Assembly: GCF_001514125.1 (NCBI RefSeq)
Contig: NZ_KQ948550.1
Location: forward strand, 248,001 to 312,000
Direction of reading: 5' to 3'
Source of the DNA: Streptomyces longwoodensis
GTDB lineage: Bacteria; Actinomycetota; Actinomycetes; Streptomycetales; Streptomycetaceae
DNA length: 64,000 bases
The notes under the pieces were generated by a model. It did not search any database and was not told where the DNA came from. It worked only from the letters and a program-made list of their open reading frames with translations. Shown here piece after piece: positions 1-10,395 of this stretch (positions are counted from its first letter, which is position 1; each line of letters starts with the position of its first letter). The translations under genes were made by a program, and so were the position numbers.

Positions 1-241
1 GGTCGGCGTCGGAGCCGTCCGGGAGGTGGTTGCCCCACCAGGTGCCGTCGGACAGGGCCACGTGGGCGTGCTCGTGCGGGTCCTCGTCCTCCTCCCAGCC
101 GGGCAGTGCCATCAGCCGCAGCGGTGCGCGCTCGGGCAGCGTCGCGGCCAGGTCGCGGTTGACGAGGGCCAGCGCCTCGTCCCACACCGGGTACTCGCCG
201 AGCTGGACCGGGCGGGGCGTCACGTCGAAGGGGTCGGTCAT
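1..241 (-). CDS. hypothetical protein, N-terminal part only
   Basis: The gene reads leftward and leaves the window after about 80 codons, so only the N-terminus is visible. It begins MTDPFDVTPRPVQLGEY and has a strongly acidic middle (EEDEDPHEHAH) followed by a tryptophan-rich stretch (DGTWWGNH). No signal peptide or membrane segment is visible. I do not recognise the family. The start codon lies inside the open frame of the truncated ROK gene upstream, on the same strand, which suggests that a rearrangement joined the two. Codon use is normal for the window, so I consider it a real gene, but its function cannot be inferred. Confidence 0.55.
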   Translation of the reverse strand, partial: MTDPFDVTPRPVQLGEYPVWDEALALVNRDLAATLPERAPLRLMALPGWEEDEDPHEHAHVALSDGTWWGNHLPDGSDAD

Positions 242-303
242 GCGGCCCATCCTGCCCCACGGTCGCACGGGCGTTCGGTGCGGCACCTCGGGACGGCGTC
301 ATG

Positions 304-869
304 GTGCGCCGGGCGTCGGGCGCGTACGCGGCGCGCCCCGTCGCACAGTCGACCTGCCCCGGCACGCTCACCCCGACGCCGAGCACCCGCGCGTCCTCGA
401 CCCCGGCCCGGGCGACCACCGAGCCGACGGCGGCCGCGACGTGCCCGACCACCTGCCCGGGCAGGCTCTCGCCGGGGCTGACGTCCTCGTCCGCCCGGGC
501 CAGCACGTTCAGCGCGAGGTCGAACAGCTCGACGCGGACGTAGGTCTCCGCGACGTCGACGCCGATCAGCGCGCCACCGGACGCGTGGACGGCGACCAGG
601 CCCCGGGGGCGGCCGCCGGCCGAGTCCTCGAAGCCGACCTCCGTGATCATCCGCAGGTCGAGCAGTTCGCCGACGAGGGTGGCGACCGTGGCGAGGCTGA
701 GGCCGGTGGCGGCCGCCAGCTCCTGGCGGGAGGTGGGCGAACGGGCGATGATCCGGCGCAGCACCTCGTAGCGGTTCGCGGTGCGGATGTCACGCGAGGT
801 CCGCTTCACCGAGGTGCCCCCTGCCGTGCCCGGGCCGGGCCTCGTCGCCCCGGCGCCGCGTCGGGCCAT
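304..869 (-). pseudogene. ROK-family regulator, truncated after the start of the ROK domain
   Basis: The N-terminus is a winged helix typical of ROK/NagC-XylR sugar repressors (about residues 25-80: RTANRYEVLRRI, then LAAATGLSLATVATLVGEL). The start of the ROK fold follows (GGRPRGL, LIGVDVAETYVRVELFD, GVGVSVPGQVD). Similarity stops at about residue 185, just after the segment ending YAP. The sugar-phosphate/kinase half and the zinc-binding cysteines of full ROK proteins (about 380-400 aa) are missing. The frame stays open past the break and runs into another gene in a different frame without a stop in the window. ROK proteins normally sense sugars, and the neighbour aldO oxidises sugar alcohols, so this may be a decayed local regulator. 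A short DNA-binding product is possible. Confidence 0.6.
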
Positions 870-946
870 GACGGGCGCCGGAGGGACGACAAGCGGTGGG
901 GAGAAGGGCTGGCCGAAGGGCGGAAGGCGCGTGCCGGACCGGTCCG

Positions 947-3377
<2,431 letters not shown>

Positions 3378-3382
3378 CGCCG

Positions 3383-4678
3383 GTGTACCTCGCGGACTCC
3401 CGCTCCACGGACTCCCGCGCCACCCGGTCCGCCGCCGCCCCGGACACCCGTCCGGGGCGGCGGCCGGCCGCCGTGCCCGGCACCGTGCTGGCCCTGGGAG
3501 CGGTCAGCCTCGTCACGGACGTCTCCTCGGAGATGGTCACCGCCGTGCTGCCGCTGTACGTGGTCGCGGGCCTCGGCCTGTCCCCGCTCGGCTTCGGGTT
3601 CCTCGACGGCGTCAACAACGGCGTCGGGGCCCTGGTGCGGCTGGCCGGCGGCCACCTCGCGGACCGGGGCGGCCGCCGCCACAAGACCGTGGCCGGCCTC
3701 GGCTACGGCCTGTCCGCCGTGTGCAAGCCGCTGCTGCTGCTCGCCCACACCCTGCCCGTGCTCGGCGCGGTCCTCGCCGTCGACCGCACCGGCAAGGGGC
3801 TGCGCACCGCCCCCAGGGACGCGATGATCTCCCTCGCCACCGCACCCGAGCGCCGGGGCCGGGCGTTCGGCGTGCACCGGGCCATGGACACCACCGGCGC
3901 GCTGCTCGGCCCGCTCGTCGCCTTCGCCGTCCTGCGCGCCACCGTCGACGGCTACGACGCGGTGTTCGTCGTCAGCGGCTGCGTGGCCGCGCTGGGCGTC
4001 CTGCTCCTCGTGCTGTTCGTCCCGCGTCGGATCACCCCCGACCCCGCCGGGGCACCGGCACAGGCCGGGCCCGCGGCCGCACCGCCCACCCTGCGCGAGG
4101 CGCTCGGGCTGCTGCGCCGCCGCCCGGTGCGCCGCCTCACCGCGTGCGCGTCCCTGCTGGGCCTGACCACGGTCAGCGACGCCTTCCTGTACTTGCTGCT
4201 CCAGCGCGCGGGGGACCTGCCCGCCCACCTGTTCCCGCTGCTGCCGCTCGGCACCGCCGCCGTCTTCCTGCTGCTCGCCGTGCCGCTCGGCGCGCTCGCC
4301 GACCGCGTCGGGCGCCGCCGCCTCTTCCTCGCCGGCCACGGCGTCCTGCTCCTCGCCTACGCCGTGGTGCTCTCCCCGTGGCACGGCGCACCGGCCGTGG
4401 CCGCCGTCCTGCTGCTGCACGGCACGTTCTACGCGGCCACCGACGGGGTCCTCGCCGCCGCCACCGCCGCGGCCGTCCCCGCCCGCCACCAGGGCGCCGG
4501 ACAGGCACTGGTGGGCACCGGCCAGGCGCTCGCCCGGTTCGTCTGCTCGCTGGCCTTCGGCGCGGCCTGGAGCCTGTGGGGCGGACAGCGCGCGCTCGCC
4601 GTCACCGCCGCCGGGCTCGCCGTGGCGGCCGTGGCGGTCTCCTTCCTGCTGCGTCCCGCCGACGAGGTGCCCGCATGA
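3383..4678 (+). CDS. MFS transporter
   Basis: The 431-aa protein has about 12 hydrophobic segments and the major facilitator loop 2-3 motif (GGHLADRGGRRHK). A second copy sits in the C-terminal half (GALADRVGRRRLF). After a disordered, basic N-terminus of about 35 residues, the first helix contains LVTDVSSEMVTAVLPLYV, common in actinobacterial drug-efflux-like MFS proteins. The GTG at 3383 lies 5 nt after the phosphoesterase stop, and the stop overlaps the next gene by 4 nt (ATGA), so translation is probably coupled. The substrate is unknown; the neighbours, a phosphatase and an extracytoplasmic propeller protein, do not identify it. Confidence 0.85.
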   Translation: MYLADSRSTDSRATRSAAAPDTRPGRRPAAVPGTVLALGAVSLVTDVSSEMVTAVLPLYVVAGLGLSPLGFGFLDGVNNGVGALVRLAGGHLADRGGRRHKTVAGLGYGLSAVCKPLLLLAHTLPVLGAVLAVDRTGKGLRTAPRDAMISLATAPERRGRAFGVHRAMDTTGALLGPLVAFAVLRATVDGYDAVFVVSGCVAALGVLLLVLFVPRRITPDPAGAPAQAGPAAAPPTLREALGLLRRRPVRRLTACASLLGLTTVSDAFLYLLLQRAGDLPAHLFPLLPLGTAAVFLLLAVPLGALADRVGRRRLFLAGHGVLLLAYAVVLSPWHGAPAVAAVLLLHGTFYAATDGVLAAATAAAVPARHQGAGQALVGTGQALARFVCSLAFGAAWSLWGGQRALAVTAAGLAVAAVAVSFLLRPADEVPA

Positions 4679-5697
4679 CCCGGACCGCCCGCCTGGTGAT
4701 CCTGCTGACCGCCGTCCTGCTGCTCGGGGCCGTCGGGACCGGGGCGGTGCTGCACGCCGCCCACCGGGCCGGACAGCGCGACGAGCAGCAGGCCGACGGC
4801 CCGGCCGTACGCACCGGCGACGTCTCGCTGCGCCCGGCGGACGGCCGCACCCTGCTGGTGCGCAACCTCGCCTGGGGGCCGCACCGCGACGAGATCGCCG
4901 CCGTGCCCACGGGCGACCCGGACGGCCCGCGCACCGCGTCCGGCGTGAAGTGCCTGCGCTTCCACGCCGCGGCCGGCACCGCCGTGTGCCTCCAGGCCGT
5001 GCACGGCGCGCTGGAGGACACCTACCGGGCGGTCGTGCTCGACGCGCACCTGCGCGAGCGGCACCGCTTCCCCGCGGCGGGCATCCCCACCCGGGCCCGG
5101 GTCTCGCCCTCCGGGCACCTGGTCGCCTGGACGGTCTTCGTCAGCGGCGACTCCTACGCGGGGACCGACTTCTCCACCCGCACCGCCCTCGTCGACACCC
5201 GCACCTGGCAGATCGAGGACAACCTGGAGACCTTCCACGTCGTCAAGGACGGCCGGCCGTACCACGCGGCGGACGTCAACATCTGGGGCGTCACCTTCGC
5301 CGACGACACCCGCTTCTACGCCACCCTCGCGACCGGCGGCCACACCTACCTGGTACGGGGCGACGTCGCCACCCGCACCCTCACCACGCTGCACGCCAAC
5401 GTGGAGTGCCCCTCCCTGTCGCCCGACGGCACCCGGATCGCGTACAAGAAGCGCGTGCCGGGCGCCCCGGCCGACGCGCCCTGGCGGCTGTACGTCCTGG
5501 ACCTGCGCACGATGCGGGAGACGGCGACCGCCGAACGGCGCAACATCGACGACCAGGCCCTGTGGGCCGACCGCGGCACCCTCGTCTACGCCCTGCCCGG
5601 CGACTACGGCTCCGACCTGTGGACCGTGCCCGCCGACGGCACCGGCACCGCCCGCCGGCTGATGGTCTCCGCCGTCGCCCCCGCCTACCTGGGGTGA
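4675..5697 (+). CDS. membrane-anchored TolB-like beta-propeller protein
   Basis: The 340-aa protein begins with one hydrophobic segment (about residues 6-28), so it is probably anchored with the rest outside the membrane. The remainder has repeating TolB/WD40-like blades, recognisable as SPSGHLVAWTVF, FADDTRFYAT, SLSPDGTRIAYKKR and LWTVPADG. Two cysteines (GVKCLRF, GTAVCLQ) near residue 95 may pair. Its start overlaps the MFS stop by 4 nt. TolB-like propellers usually mediate protein-protein contacts; with the linked transporter it may form an exporter accessory, but that is inference. Confidence 0.75.
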   Translation: MTRTARLVILLTAVLLLGAVGTGAVLHAAHRAGQRDEQQADGPAVRTGDVSLRPADGRTLLVRNLAWGPHRDEIAAVPTGDPDGPRTASGVKCLRFHAAAGTAVCLQAVHGALEDTYRAVVLDAHLRERHRFPAAGIPTRARVSPSGHLVAWTVFVSGDSYAGTDFSTRTALVDTRTWQIEDNLETFHVVKDGRPYHAADVNIWGVTFADDTRFYATLATGGHTYLVRGDVATRTLTTLHANVECPSLSPDGTRIAYKKRVPGAPADAPWRLYVLDLRTMRETATAERRNIDDQALWADRGTLVYALPGDYGSDLWTVPADGTGTARRLMVSAVAPAYLG

Positions 5698-5804
5698 CGG
5701 ACGCCACCCGTTCGGGACGGCCCCCGGGGGGACCCGGTACCACCACGGGCCGCGCGGGGGCATACCGTGAGGAGTCGTACGTCCGAACCGGGAGGAGACA
5801 CGGG

Positions 5805-7163
5805 ATGGGCAGCCGCACCGCGCTGGTCGAGGATCTGATGGAGCGGTTCCCGCACGTTCCGCGGGAAGCCGTCTTCAAGGAGGACCTGCTGCGGGGAGGA
5901 GTGGCCTTCGACCCGTCGGCCCTGAGCGACAACGAGGACGGCGAGGTCAAGCCGAAGTCGTACTTCATCTTCTCCTTCGACCACGGGACGCTGCCCGAGC
6001 TGGGCGAGGCCGCGCTGCGCCGCCCGCCCGAGGAGATCATCCTCACCGGCGGCCCCTACGACCTGCGCCGCACGGTGGTCTCGGTGCGGGTGAACCCGGC
6101 CTCGCCCTACCGGGTGGCCGCGGACGACGACGGCGTGCTCGGCCTGTACCTCGACGGGCGGCGCATCGCCGACGTCGGCGTGCCGCCCATGCCGGAGTAC
6201 TACCGGCACACCCTGTCCAACGGGAAGTCCGTGATGGAGGTGGCCCCCACCATCCAGTGGGGCTACCTGATCTACCTCACGGTGTTCCGGGTCTGCCAGT
6301 ACTTCGGCGCCAAGGAGGAGTGCCAGTACTGCGACATCAACCACAACTGGCGCCAGCACAAGGCGGCCGGGCGGCCCTACACGGGCGTCAAGGACGTCGA
6401 GGAGGTGCTGGAGGCCCTGGAGATCATCGACCGCTACGACACCCAGAAGGCCTCCACCGCCTACACGCTGACCGGCGGCGCCATCACCAGGACCGTCTCC
6501 GGCCGCGACGAGGCCGACTTCTACGGCCACTACGCCAAGGCCATCGAGGAGCGCTTCCCGGGGCGGTGGATCGGCAAGGTCGTCGCCCAGGCGCTGCCCA
6601 AGGCCGACGTCCAGCGGTTCAAGGACTACGGCGTGCAGATCTACCACCCCAACTTCGAGGTGTGGGACGAGTACCTGTTCAAGATGTACTGCCCCGGCAA
6701 GGAGCGGTACGTCGGGCGGGACGAGTGGCACCGGCGCATCCTCGACTCGGCGGACGTCTTCGGCGCGCGCAACGTCATCCCGAACTTCGTGGCGGGCGTC
6801 GAGATGGCCGAGCCCTTCGGCTTCAAGACGGTCGACGAGGCCATCGCCTCCACCACCGAGGGCCTGCGCTTCTTCATGTCGCACGGCATCACGCCCCGCT
6901 TCACCACCTGGTGCCCGGAGCCGACGACCCCGCTCGGCAAGGCCAACCCGCAGGGCGCGCCGCTGGAGTACCACATCCGGCTGCTCCAGGCCTACCGCCA
7001 GACCATGGACGACTTCGGGCTCTCCTCGCCCCCCGGCTACGGCCCGCCCGGACCCGGCCGCGCCGTCTTCTCCGTCAGCTCCTTCATGGACAGCCTCCCG
7101 GCGCAGGAGCAGCCGGACGAGGAGACCCCGGCGGCGGGGACCACGGCCGTACCCGCCGGCTGA
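5805..7163 (+). CDS. radical SAM enzyme with an atypical CX8CX2C cluster motif
   Basis: This is a 452-aa radical SAM-type protein of unknown reaction. Cys164, Cys173 and Cys176 (in VCQYFGAKEECQYCDIN) form CX8CX2C instead of the usual CX3CX2C; the aromatic Tyr before the third Cys is kept as in ordinary radical SAM loops. The TIM-barrel part has the glycine-rich SAM-contact strand TLTGGAIT near residue 225 and a late TTWCPEPTTPLG strand. An N-terminal domain of about 130 residues is unlike known SPASM or B12 domains. The ATG at 5805 has GGAGGAG 8 nt upstream. It stands alone, 107 nt after the TolB-like gene, and is followed by a hairpin terminator. It is expected to be cytoplasmic and oxygen-sensitive. 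Confidence 0.75.
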   Translation: MGSRTALVEDLMERFPHVPREAVFKEDLLRGGVAFDPSALSDNEDGEVKPKSYFIFSFDHGTLPELGEAALRRPPEEIILTGGPYDLRRTVVSVRVNPASPYRVAADDDGVLGLYLDGRRIADVGVPPMPEYYRHTLSNGKSVMEVAPTIQWGYLIYLTVFRVCQYFGAKEECQYCDINHNWRQHKAAGRPYTGVKDVEEVLEALEIIDRYDTQKASTAYTLTGGAITRTVSGRDEADFYGHYAKAIEERFPGRWIGKVVAQALPKADVQRFKDYGVQIYHPNFEVWDEYLFKMYCPGKERYVGRDEWHRRILDSADVFGARNVIPNFVAGVEMAEPFGFKTVDEAIASTTEGLRFFMSHGITPRFTTWCPEPTTPLGKANPQGAPLEYHIRLLQAYRQTMDDFGLSSPPGYGPPGPGRAVFSVSSFMDSLPAQEQPDEETPAAGTTAVPAG

Positions 7164-7173
7164 TCCGCTCCGC

Positions 7174-7199
7174 GCGGCCCCTGTGACCTGAGGGGCCGC
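7174..7199 (+). terminator. hairpin after the radical SAM gene
   Basis: GCGGCCCC and GGGGCCGC form a perfect 8-bp stem with a 10-nt loop, starting 10 nt after the stop codon. As usual in Streptomyces there is no U-tract. Confidence 0.6.
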
Positions 7200-7459
7200 T
7201 GGGCCGAAAGTGCCGAAGACTGAGCCACCGGGCGCCCGCATCCGTACTCTGGGCCGGAACCGAGAGGAACCGGCCCAGCGGCACGGGGCCGGGCGCCCCG
7301 TCGGTGCGGCCACGGCCGGCGAACCCGTGACTACGACATGTGAACACGGCGCTTGTCAGTTGTGCGGAAGTCGTGAAAAGCTCTGCCCCTGCGGCGAGGT
7401 TCCCCCCAACTCCTTTGCCGACATGGTGAGTTGACCTCGCATTCGAATGCAGGAGACCC

Positions 7460-8953
7460 ATGCCCGACCTGCCGACCCCGAAGGACGACGCCGAGGCCGC
7501 GCTGTTCTCCGAGTGCTGGGACGCCGTCCTGTCGTACGCCGACCTGTGCACGTCCGGCTCGACCGCGGCCCACCAACTGGCCCGCGAGGCCTTCGCGCTC
7601 GGCATACGGGAGGCCCGCGCCGCCGAGGACGGCTCCCGCCGCGGCACCGGCCGCCGCGCGCCCCGGCTGCCCCGGATCCCCTTGCTGCTGACCGCCGTGC
7701 GCACCACGGCCGCCGCCTGGGAGGCCCAGGGCCAGGGCCACAAGCTCGACCCCGACCTGCGCCTGTGGCTCAACTCCGGCAAGGCCGCCCGCTACACCGG
7801 GCCGCCCCTGCGCCGCCCCATAGCGCTGCGCGGACTGCGCGACATGCAGGAGCCGGACGCCGCCCTGCTGTGGCTGGCCGAGGTCGAGGCGCTGCCGCTG
7901 CGCGCCGTCGCCCGCCGCCAGGGCCTGGACCCCGCGGCCGCGGCACAGGAACTGGACGAGGTGCGGGGGCTGTTCCGCGACCGCTGCCACCGCAACCACC
8001 TCGACACGCCGTTGGACGCGGAGTGCCGCAGCTACGTCCGCCTGCTGGACGCGGTCACCCGCTCGCCGGTCGCCGACACCCCCGAGGACCTCTCCCGCCA
8101 CCTGGCCACCTGCCAGGAGTGCGCGGAGGCCGCCGCCTGTCTGCGCCTGCACGGCGGGGGACTGCCCGCCGCCCTGGCCCAGGGCGTCATCGGCTGGGGC
8201 GGCCTCGCCTACCTGGAGCGCCGCCGCCGGGCCGCCGAGGTGCGCCTGGGCGCCGGACGCCCCGCCGCGGCCGACCCGGACGCCGAGGCCGCGAAGGCCG
8301 CCGCCGGCCGCGCCCGGCTGCTGCGCCACGGGCTGCTCGCGGGCGCCGCGCTCATCTCCCTCGTCGCGCTCGCCGTCACGCTGCTGCCGTCCGGCGACGG
8401 CGGCGACAGCGCCAAGGGCGGCCCCGCCGACCCCACCCCGGTGGCCGGCGACGTCTCCGCCGCGCCGCCCGCCCGCGGGACCACGTCCCCGCCCCGCTCC
8501 GCCACCCCCGGACGGTCGGCCCCCGCCCCCGCCCACCGGACCTCCCCGGCCACGGCGCGCGACGAGGACCGCCCCGACCCGGAGCCGCAGGGCACCTCGG
8601 AGGCCACCGTGGCCGGCGCCGGCGGCACCCCCGAGGAAGCGGTCTGCTCGGCCCACTACGACCTGGTCAACCAGTGGCCCGACGGCTTCCAGGCCACCAT
8701 CACCGTCACCACCGCCGAGGCCCTGGACCACTGGAGGGTCGCCTGGACCTTCCGGGACGGCCAGCGGGTCACGCAGATGTGGGACGCGAGCGTCGCCCAG
8801 GACGGCTCCCGCGTCACCGCCACGGCCGCCGACTACAACCGCACCGTCGCCCCCGAGGGCACCCTGTCCTTCGGTTTCCTCGCGTCCTGGCAGGACCACA
8901 ACACCGAGCCGCGGGACATCGCCCTCAACGGCCGGGCGTGCAGCCTGACCTGA
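7460..8953 (+). CDS. sigma-like/zinc-finger membrane protein with C-terminal CBM2 domain
   Basis: The 497-aa product combines three parts. Residues 1-190 resemble ECF sigma regions 2 and 4 in pattern (helices with AVARRQGLDPAAAAQELDEV as a helix-turn-helix-like segment), although strict promoter-recognition motifs are weak. Around residue 214, HLATCQEC matches the HxxxCxxC zinc-binding anti-sigma signature. One transmembrane helix (about 290-311) follows, then a long Pro/Ser/Thr linker, then a carbohydrate-binding module of family 2 (about 395-497: CSAHYDLVNQWPDGFQ, NGRACSLT). The predicted topology puts the sigma/anti-sigma part inside and the CBM2 outside, which suggests a sensor of cellulose or chitin surfaces. 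The ATG has AGGAG 6 nt upstream. It is monocistronic and ends before a hairpin. Confidence 0.75.
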   Translation: MPDLPTPKDDAEAALFSECWDAVLSYADLCTSGSTAAHQLAREAFALGIREARAAEDGSRRGTGRRAPRLPRIPLLLTAVRTTAAAWEAQGQGHKLDPDLRLWLNSGKAARYTGPPLRRPIALRGLRDMQEPDAALLWLAEVEALPLRAVARRQGLDPAAAAQELDEVRGLFRDRCHRNHLDTPLDAECRSYVRLLDAVTRSPVADTPEDLSRHLATCQECAEAAACLRLHGGGLPAALAQGVIGWGGLAYLERRRRAAEVRLGAGRPAAADPDAEAAKAAAGRARLLRHGLLAGAALISLVALAVTLLPSGDGGDSAKGGPADPTPVAGDVSAAPPARGTTSPPRSATPGRSAPAPAHRTSPATARDEDRPDPEPQGTSEATVAGAGGTPEEAVCSAHYDLVNQWPDGFQATITVTTAEALDHWRVAWTFRDGQRVTQMWDASVAQDGSRVTATAADYNRTVAPEGTLSFGFLASWQDHNTEPRDIALNGRACSLT

Positions 8954-8978
8954 GGAGGGCGGGAGGGAAAAAAGCAGT

Positions 8979-9001
8979 GGCGCGGGCGGACCGCCCGCGC
9001 C
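8979..9001. terminator. near-perfect GC palindrome after the CBM2 gene
   Basis: An 11-nt arm GGCGCGGGCGG and its exact complement are separated by one base, giving about a 10-bp stem with a 3-nt loop. It lies 26 nt after the stop and just before the leader of the rsgA transcript, so it could be a terminator or an operator. Confidence 0.45.
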
Positions 9002-9054
9002 TAGGGTGACCGGTGTCCGAGAGACGGACGAGACGAGACGGGAGGTGTCGACCG

Positions 9055-9126
9055 ATGGCTGTCCTTGCGATGCGTGCTGCCCGCGCACAGAAGCCCACTC
9101 CGTCCACCTCCGCGGTCACCGGCTGA
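9055..9126 (+). CDS. small ORF upstream of rsgA, possible leader peptide
   Basis: This 23-codon reading frame starts MAVLAMRAARAQKP and ends SAVTG. It is preceded by GGAGGTG with 7 nt spacing, a much better ribosome binding site than that of rsgA itself, whose TTG start lies 62 nt downstream. The peptide is basic with no membrane segment. It may be a translated leader of the rsgA mRNA or a short independent gene. I found nothing else to support it and base the call on the ribosome binding site alone. Confidence 0.35.
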   Translation: MAVLAMRAARAQKPTPSTSAVTG

Positions 9127-9187
9127 CCACTTCAGCTTTCCGCGCGCCCGAGCGCGCCGCCGGGACCGCACCCGTGAAGGGTCTCCC

Positions 9188-10318
9188 TTGTCTTCCTCGC
9201 TCTCCTCTTCGTCTTCCTCCCCCTCTTCTTCTTCCTCCTCCCCGTCGCCGCTGTCCCCGTACGGCTGGGACGACGGCTGGGACGCGGCGTTCGCGCCGTA
9301 CGCCGCCGAGGGGCTGGTGCCCGGGCGCGTCGTGCGCGTCGACCGCGGCATGTGCGACCTCGTCACCCCCGAGGGCGTCGTCCGCGCCGACACCGAGTTC
9401 GTGGTGCCCCGCGACCCCGCCAAGGTCGTGTGCACCGGCGACTGGGCGGCCGTCGACCCCGCGGGCGCCGACCCGCGCTACGTACGGACGCTGCTGCCGC
9501 GCCGTACCGCCTTCCTGCGCTCCACCTCCTCCAAGCGGTCCGAGGCGCAGGTCCTCGCCGCCAACGTCGACCACGCCGTGGTCGCCGTCTCCCTGGCCGT
9601 GGAACTCGACCTCGGTCGCATCGAACGGTTCCTGGCGCTGGCCTGGGAGTCCGGGGCGCAGCCCGTGGTCGTGCTGACCAAGGCCGACCTGGTGCCCGAC
9701 CCGACCGGACTGTCGTACCTCGTGCAGGACGTGGAGACCACCGCGCCCGGCGTGCCCGTGCTCACCGTCAGCGCCCTGCACGGCGACGGCCTCGGCGAGC
9801 TCACCGCGCTCCTCGGGCGGGGCACCACCGTGCTGCTCGGGACCTCCGGCGCCGGCAAGTCCACCCTCGCCAACGCGCTCGTCGGCGACGCCGTCATGGA
9901 CGTACAGGCCACCCGGGACGCGGACGGCAAGGGCCGGCACACCACCACCACCCGCAACCTGCTCGCCCTGCCCAGCGGCGGGGTCCTCATCGACACGCCC
10001 GGCCTGCGCGGCGTCGGCCTGTGGGACGCCGGCACCGGCGTCGGGCAGGTGTTCGCCGAGATCGAGGACCTCGGCCGGGACTGCCGCTTCCACGACTGCG
10101 CGCACGAGAACGAACCCGGCTGCGCGGTGCTCGGGGCCGTCGAGGCGGGCGCACTGCCCCCGCGGCGGCTGGAGAGCTACCGCAAGCTGGTGCGCGAGAA
10201 CCAGTGGATCGTCGCCAAGACCGACGCGCGGGCGCGCGCCGAGATGAAGCGCGAGTGGAAGCGCCGGGGCGCGATGGGCAAGGCCATGATGGAGGCCAAG
10301 CGGGGGCGGCAGCGGTGA
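9188..10318 (+). CDS. rsgA: ribosome small subunit-dependent GTPase A
   Basis: The 376-aa protein is a circularly permuted GTPase that acts late in 30S subunit assembly. Motif order is that of RsgA: an N-terminal OB-like domain (GLVPGRVVRVDRG), G4 (VVLTKADLV), G5-like VSALHG, then G1 (GTSGAGKSTLANAL), G2 region with the GKGRHTTTT loop, G3 (IDTPG). The C-terminal zinc finger is DCRFHDCAHENEPGC. I place the start at TTG 9188, which has GAAGGG about 6 nt upstream and is followed by an unusual Ser/Pro tract of about 20 residues before PYGWDDGWD; a start further in is possible. A candidate leader ORF precedes it. It is transcribed away from the CBM2 gene terminator and followed by DNA repair genes. 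Confidence 0.9.
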   Translation: MSSSLSSSSSSPSSSSSSPSPLSPYGWDDGWDAAFAPYAAEGLVPGRVVRVDRGMCDLVTPEGVVRADTEFVVPRDPAKVVCTGDWAAVDPAGADPRYVRTLLPRRTAFLRSTSSKRSEAQVLAANVDHAVVAVSLAVELDLGRIERFLALAWESGAQPVVVLTKADLVPDPTGLSYLVQDVETTAPGVPVLTVSALHGDGLGELTALLGRGTTVLLGTSGAGKSTLANALVGDAVMDVQATRDADGKGRHTTTTRNLLALPSGGVLIDTPGLRGVGLWDAGTGVGQVFAEIEDLGRDCRFHDCAHENEPGCAVLGAVEAGALPPRRLESYRKLVRENQWIVAKTDARARAEMKREWKRRGAMGKAMMEAKRGRQR

Positions 10319-10395
10319 CCCGCGCCCCGGCACCCGCCACGCCCATGTCCGATTCCCGCTAGCAGGAGGGCCGCGACCGGCGAAGACTGGGTCCC

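Noticed and set aside
7327..7434. Cys-rich 35-codon frame (CEHGACQLCGSREKLCPCG) before the CBM2 gene
   Set aside because: The GTG start has no ribosome binding site and nothing supports translation; kept out of the feature list though the cysteine pattern is curious.
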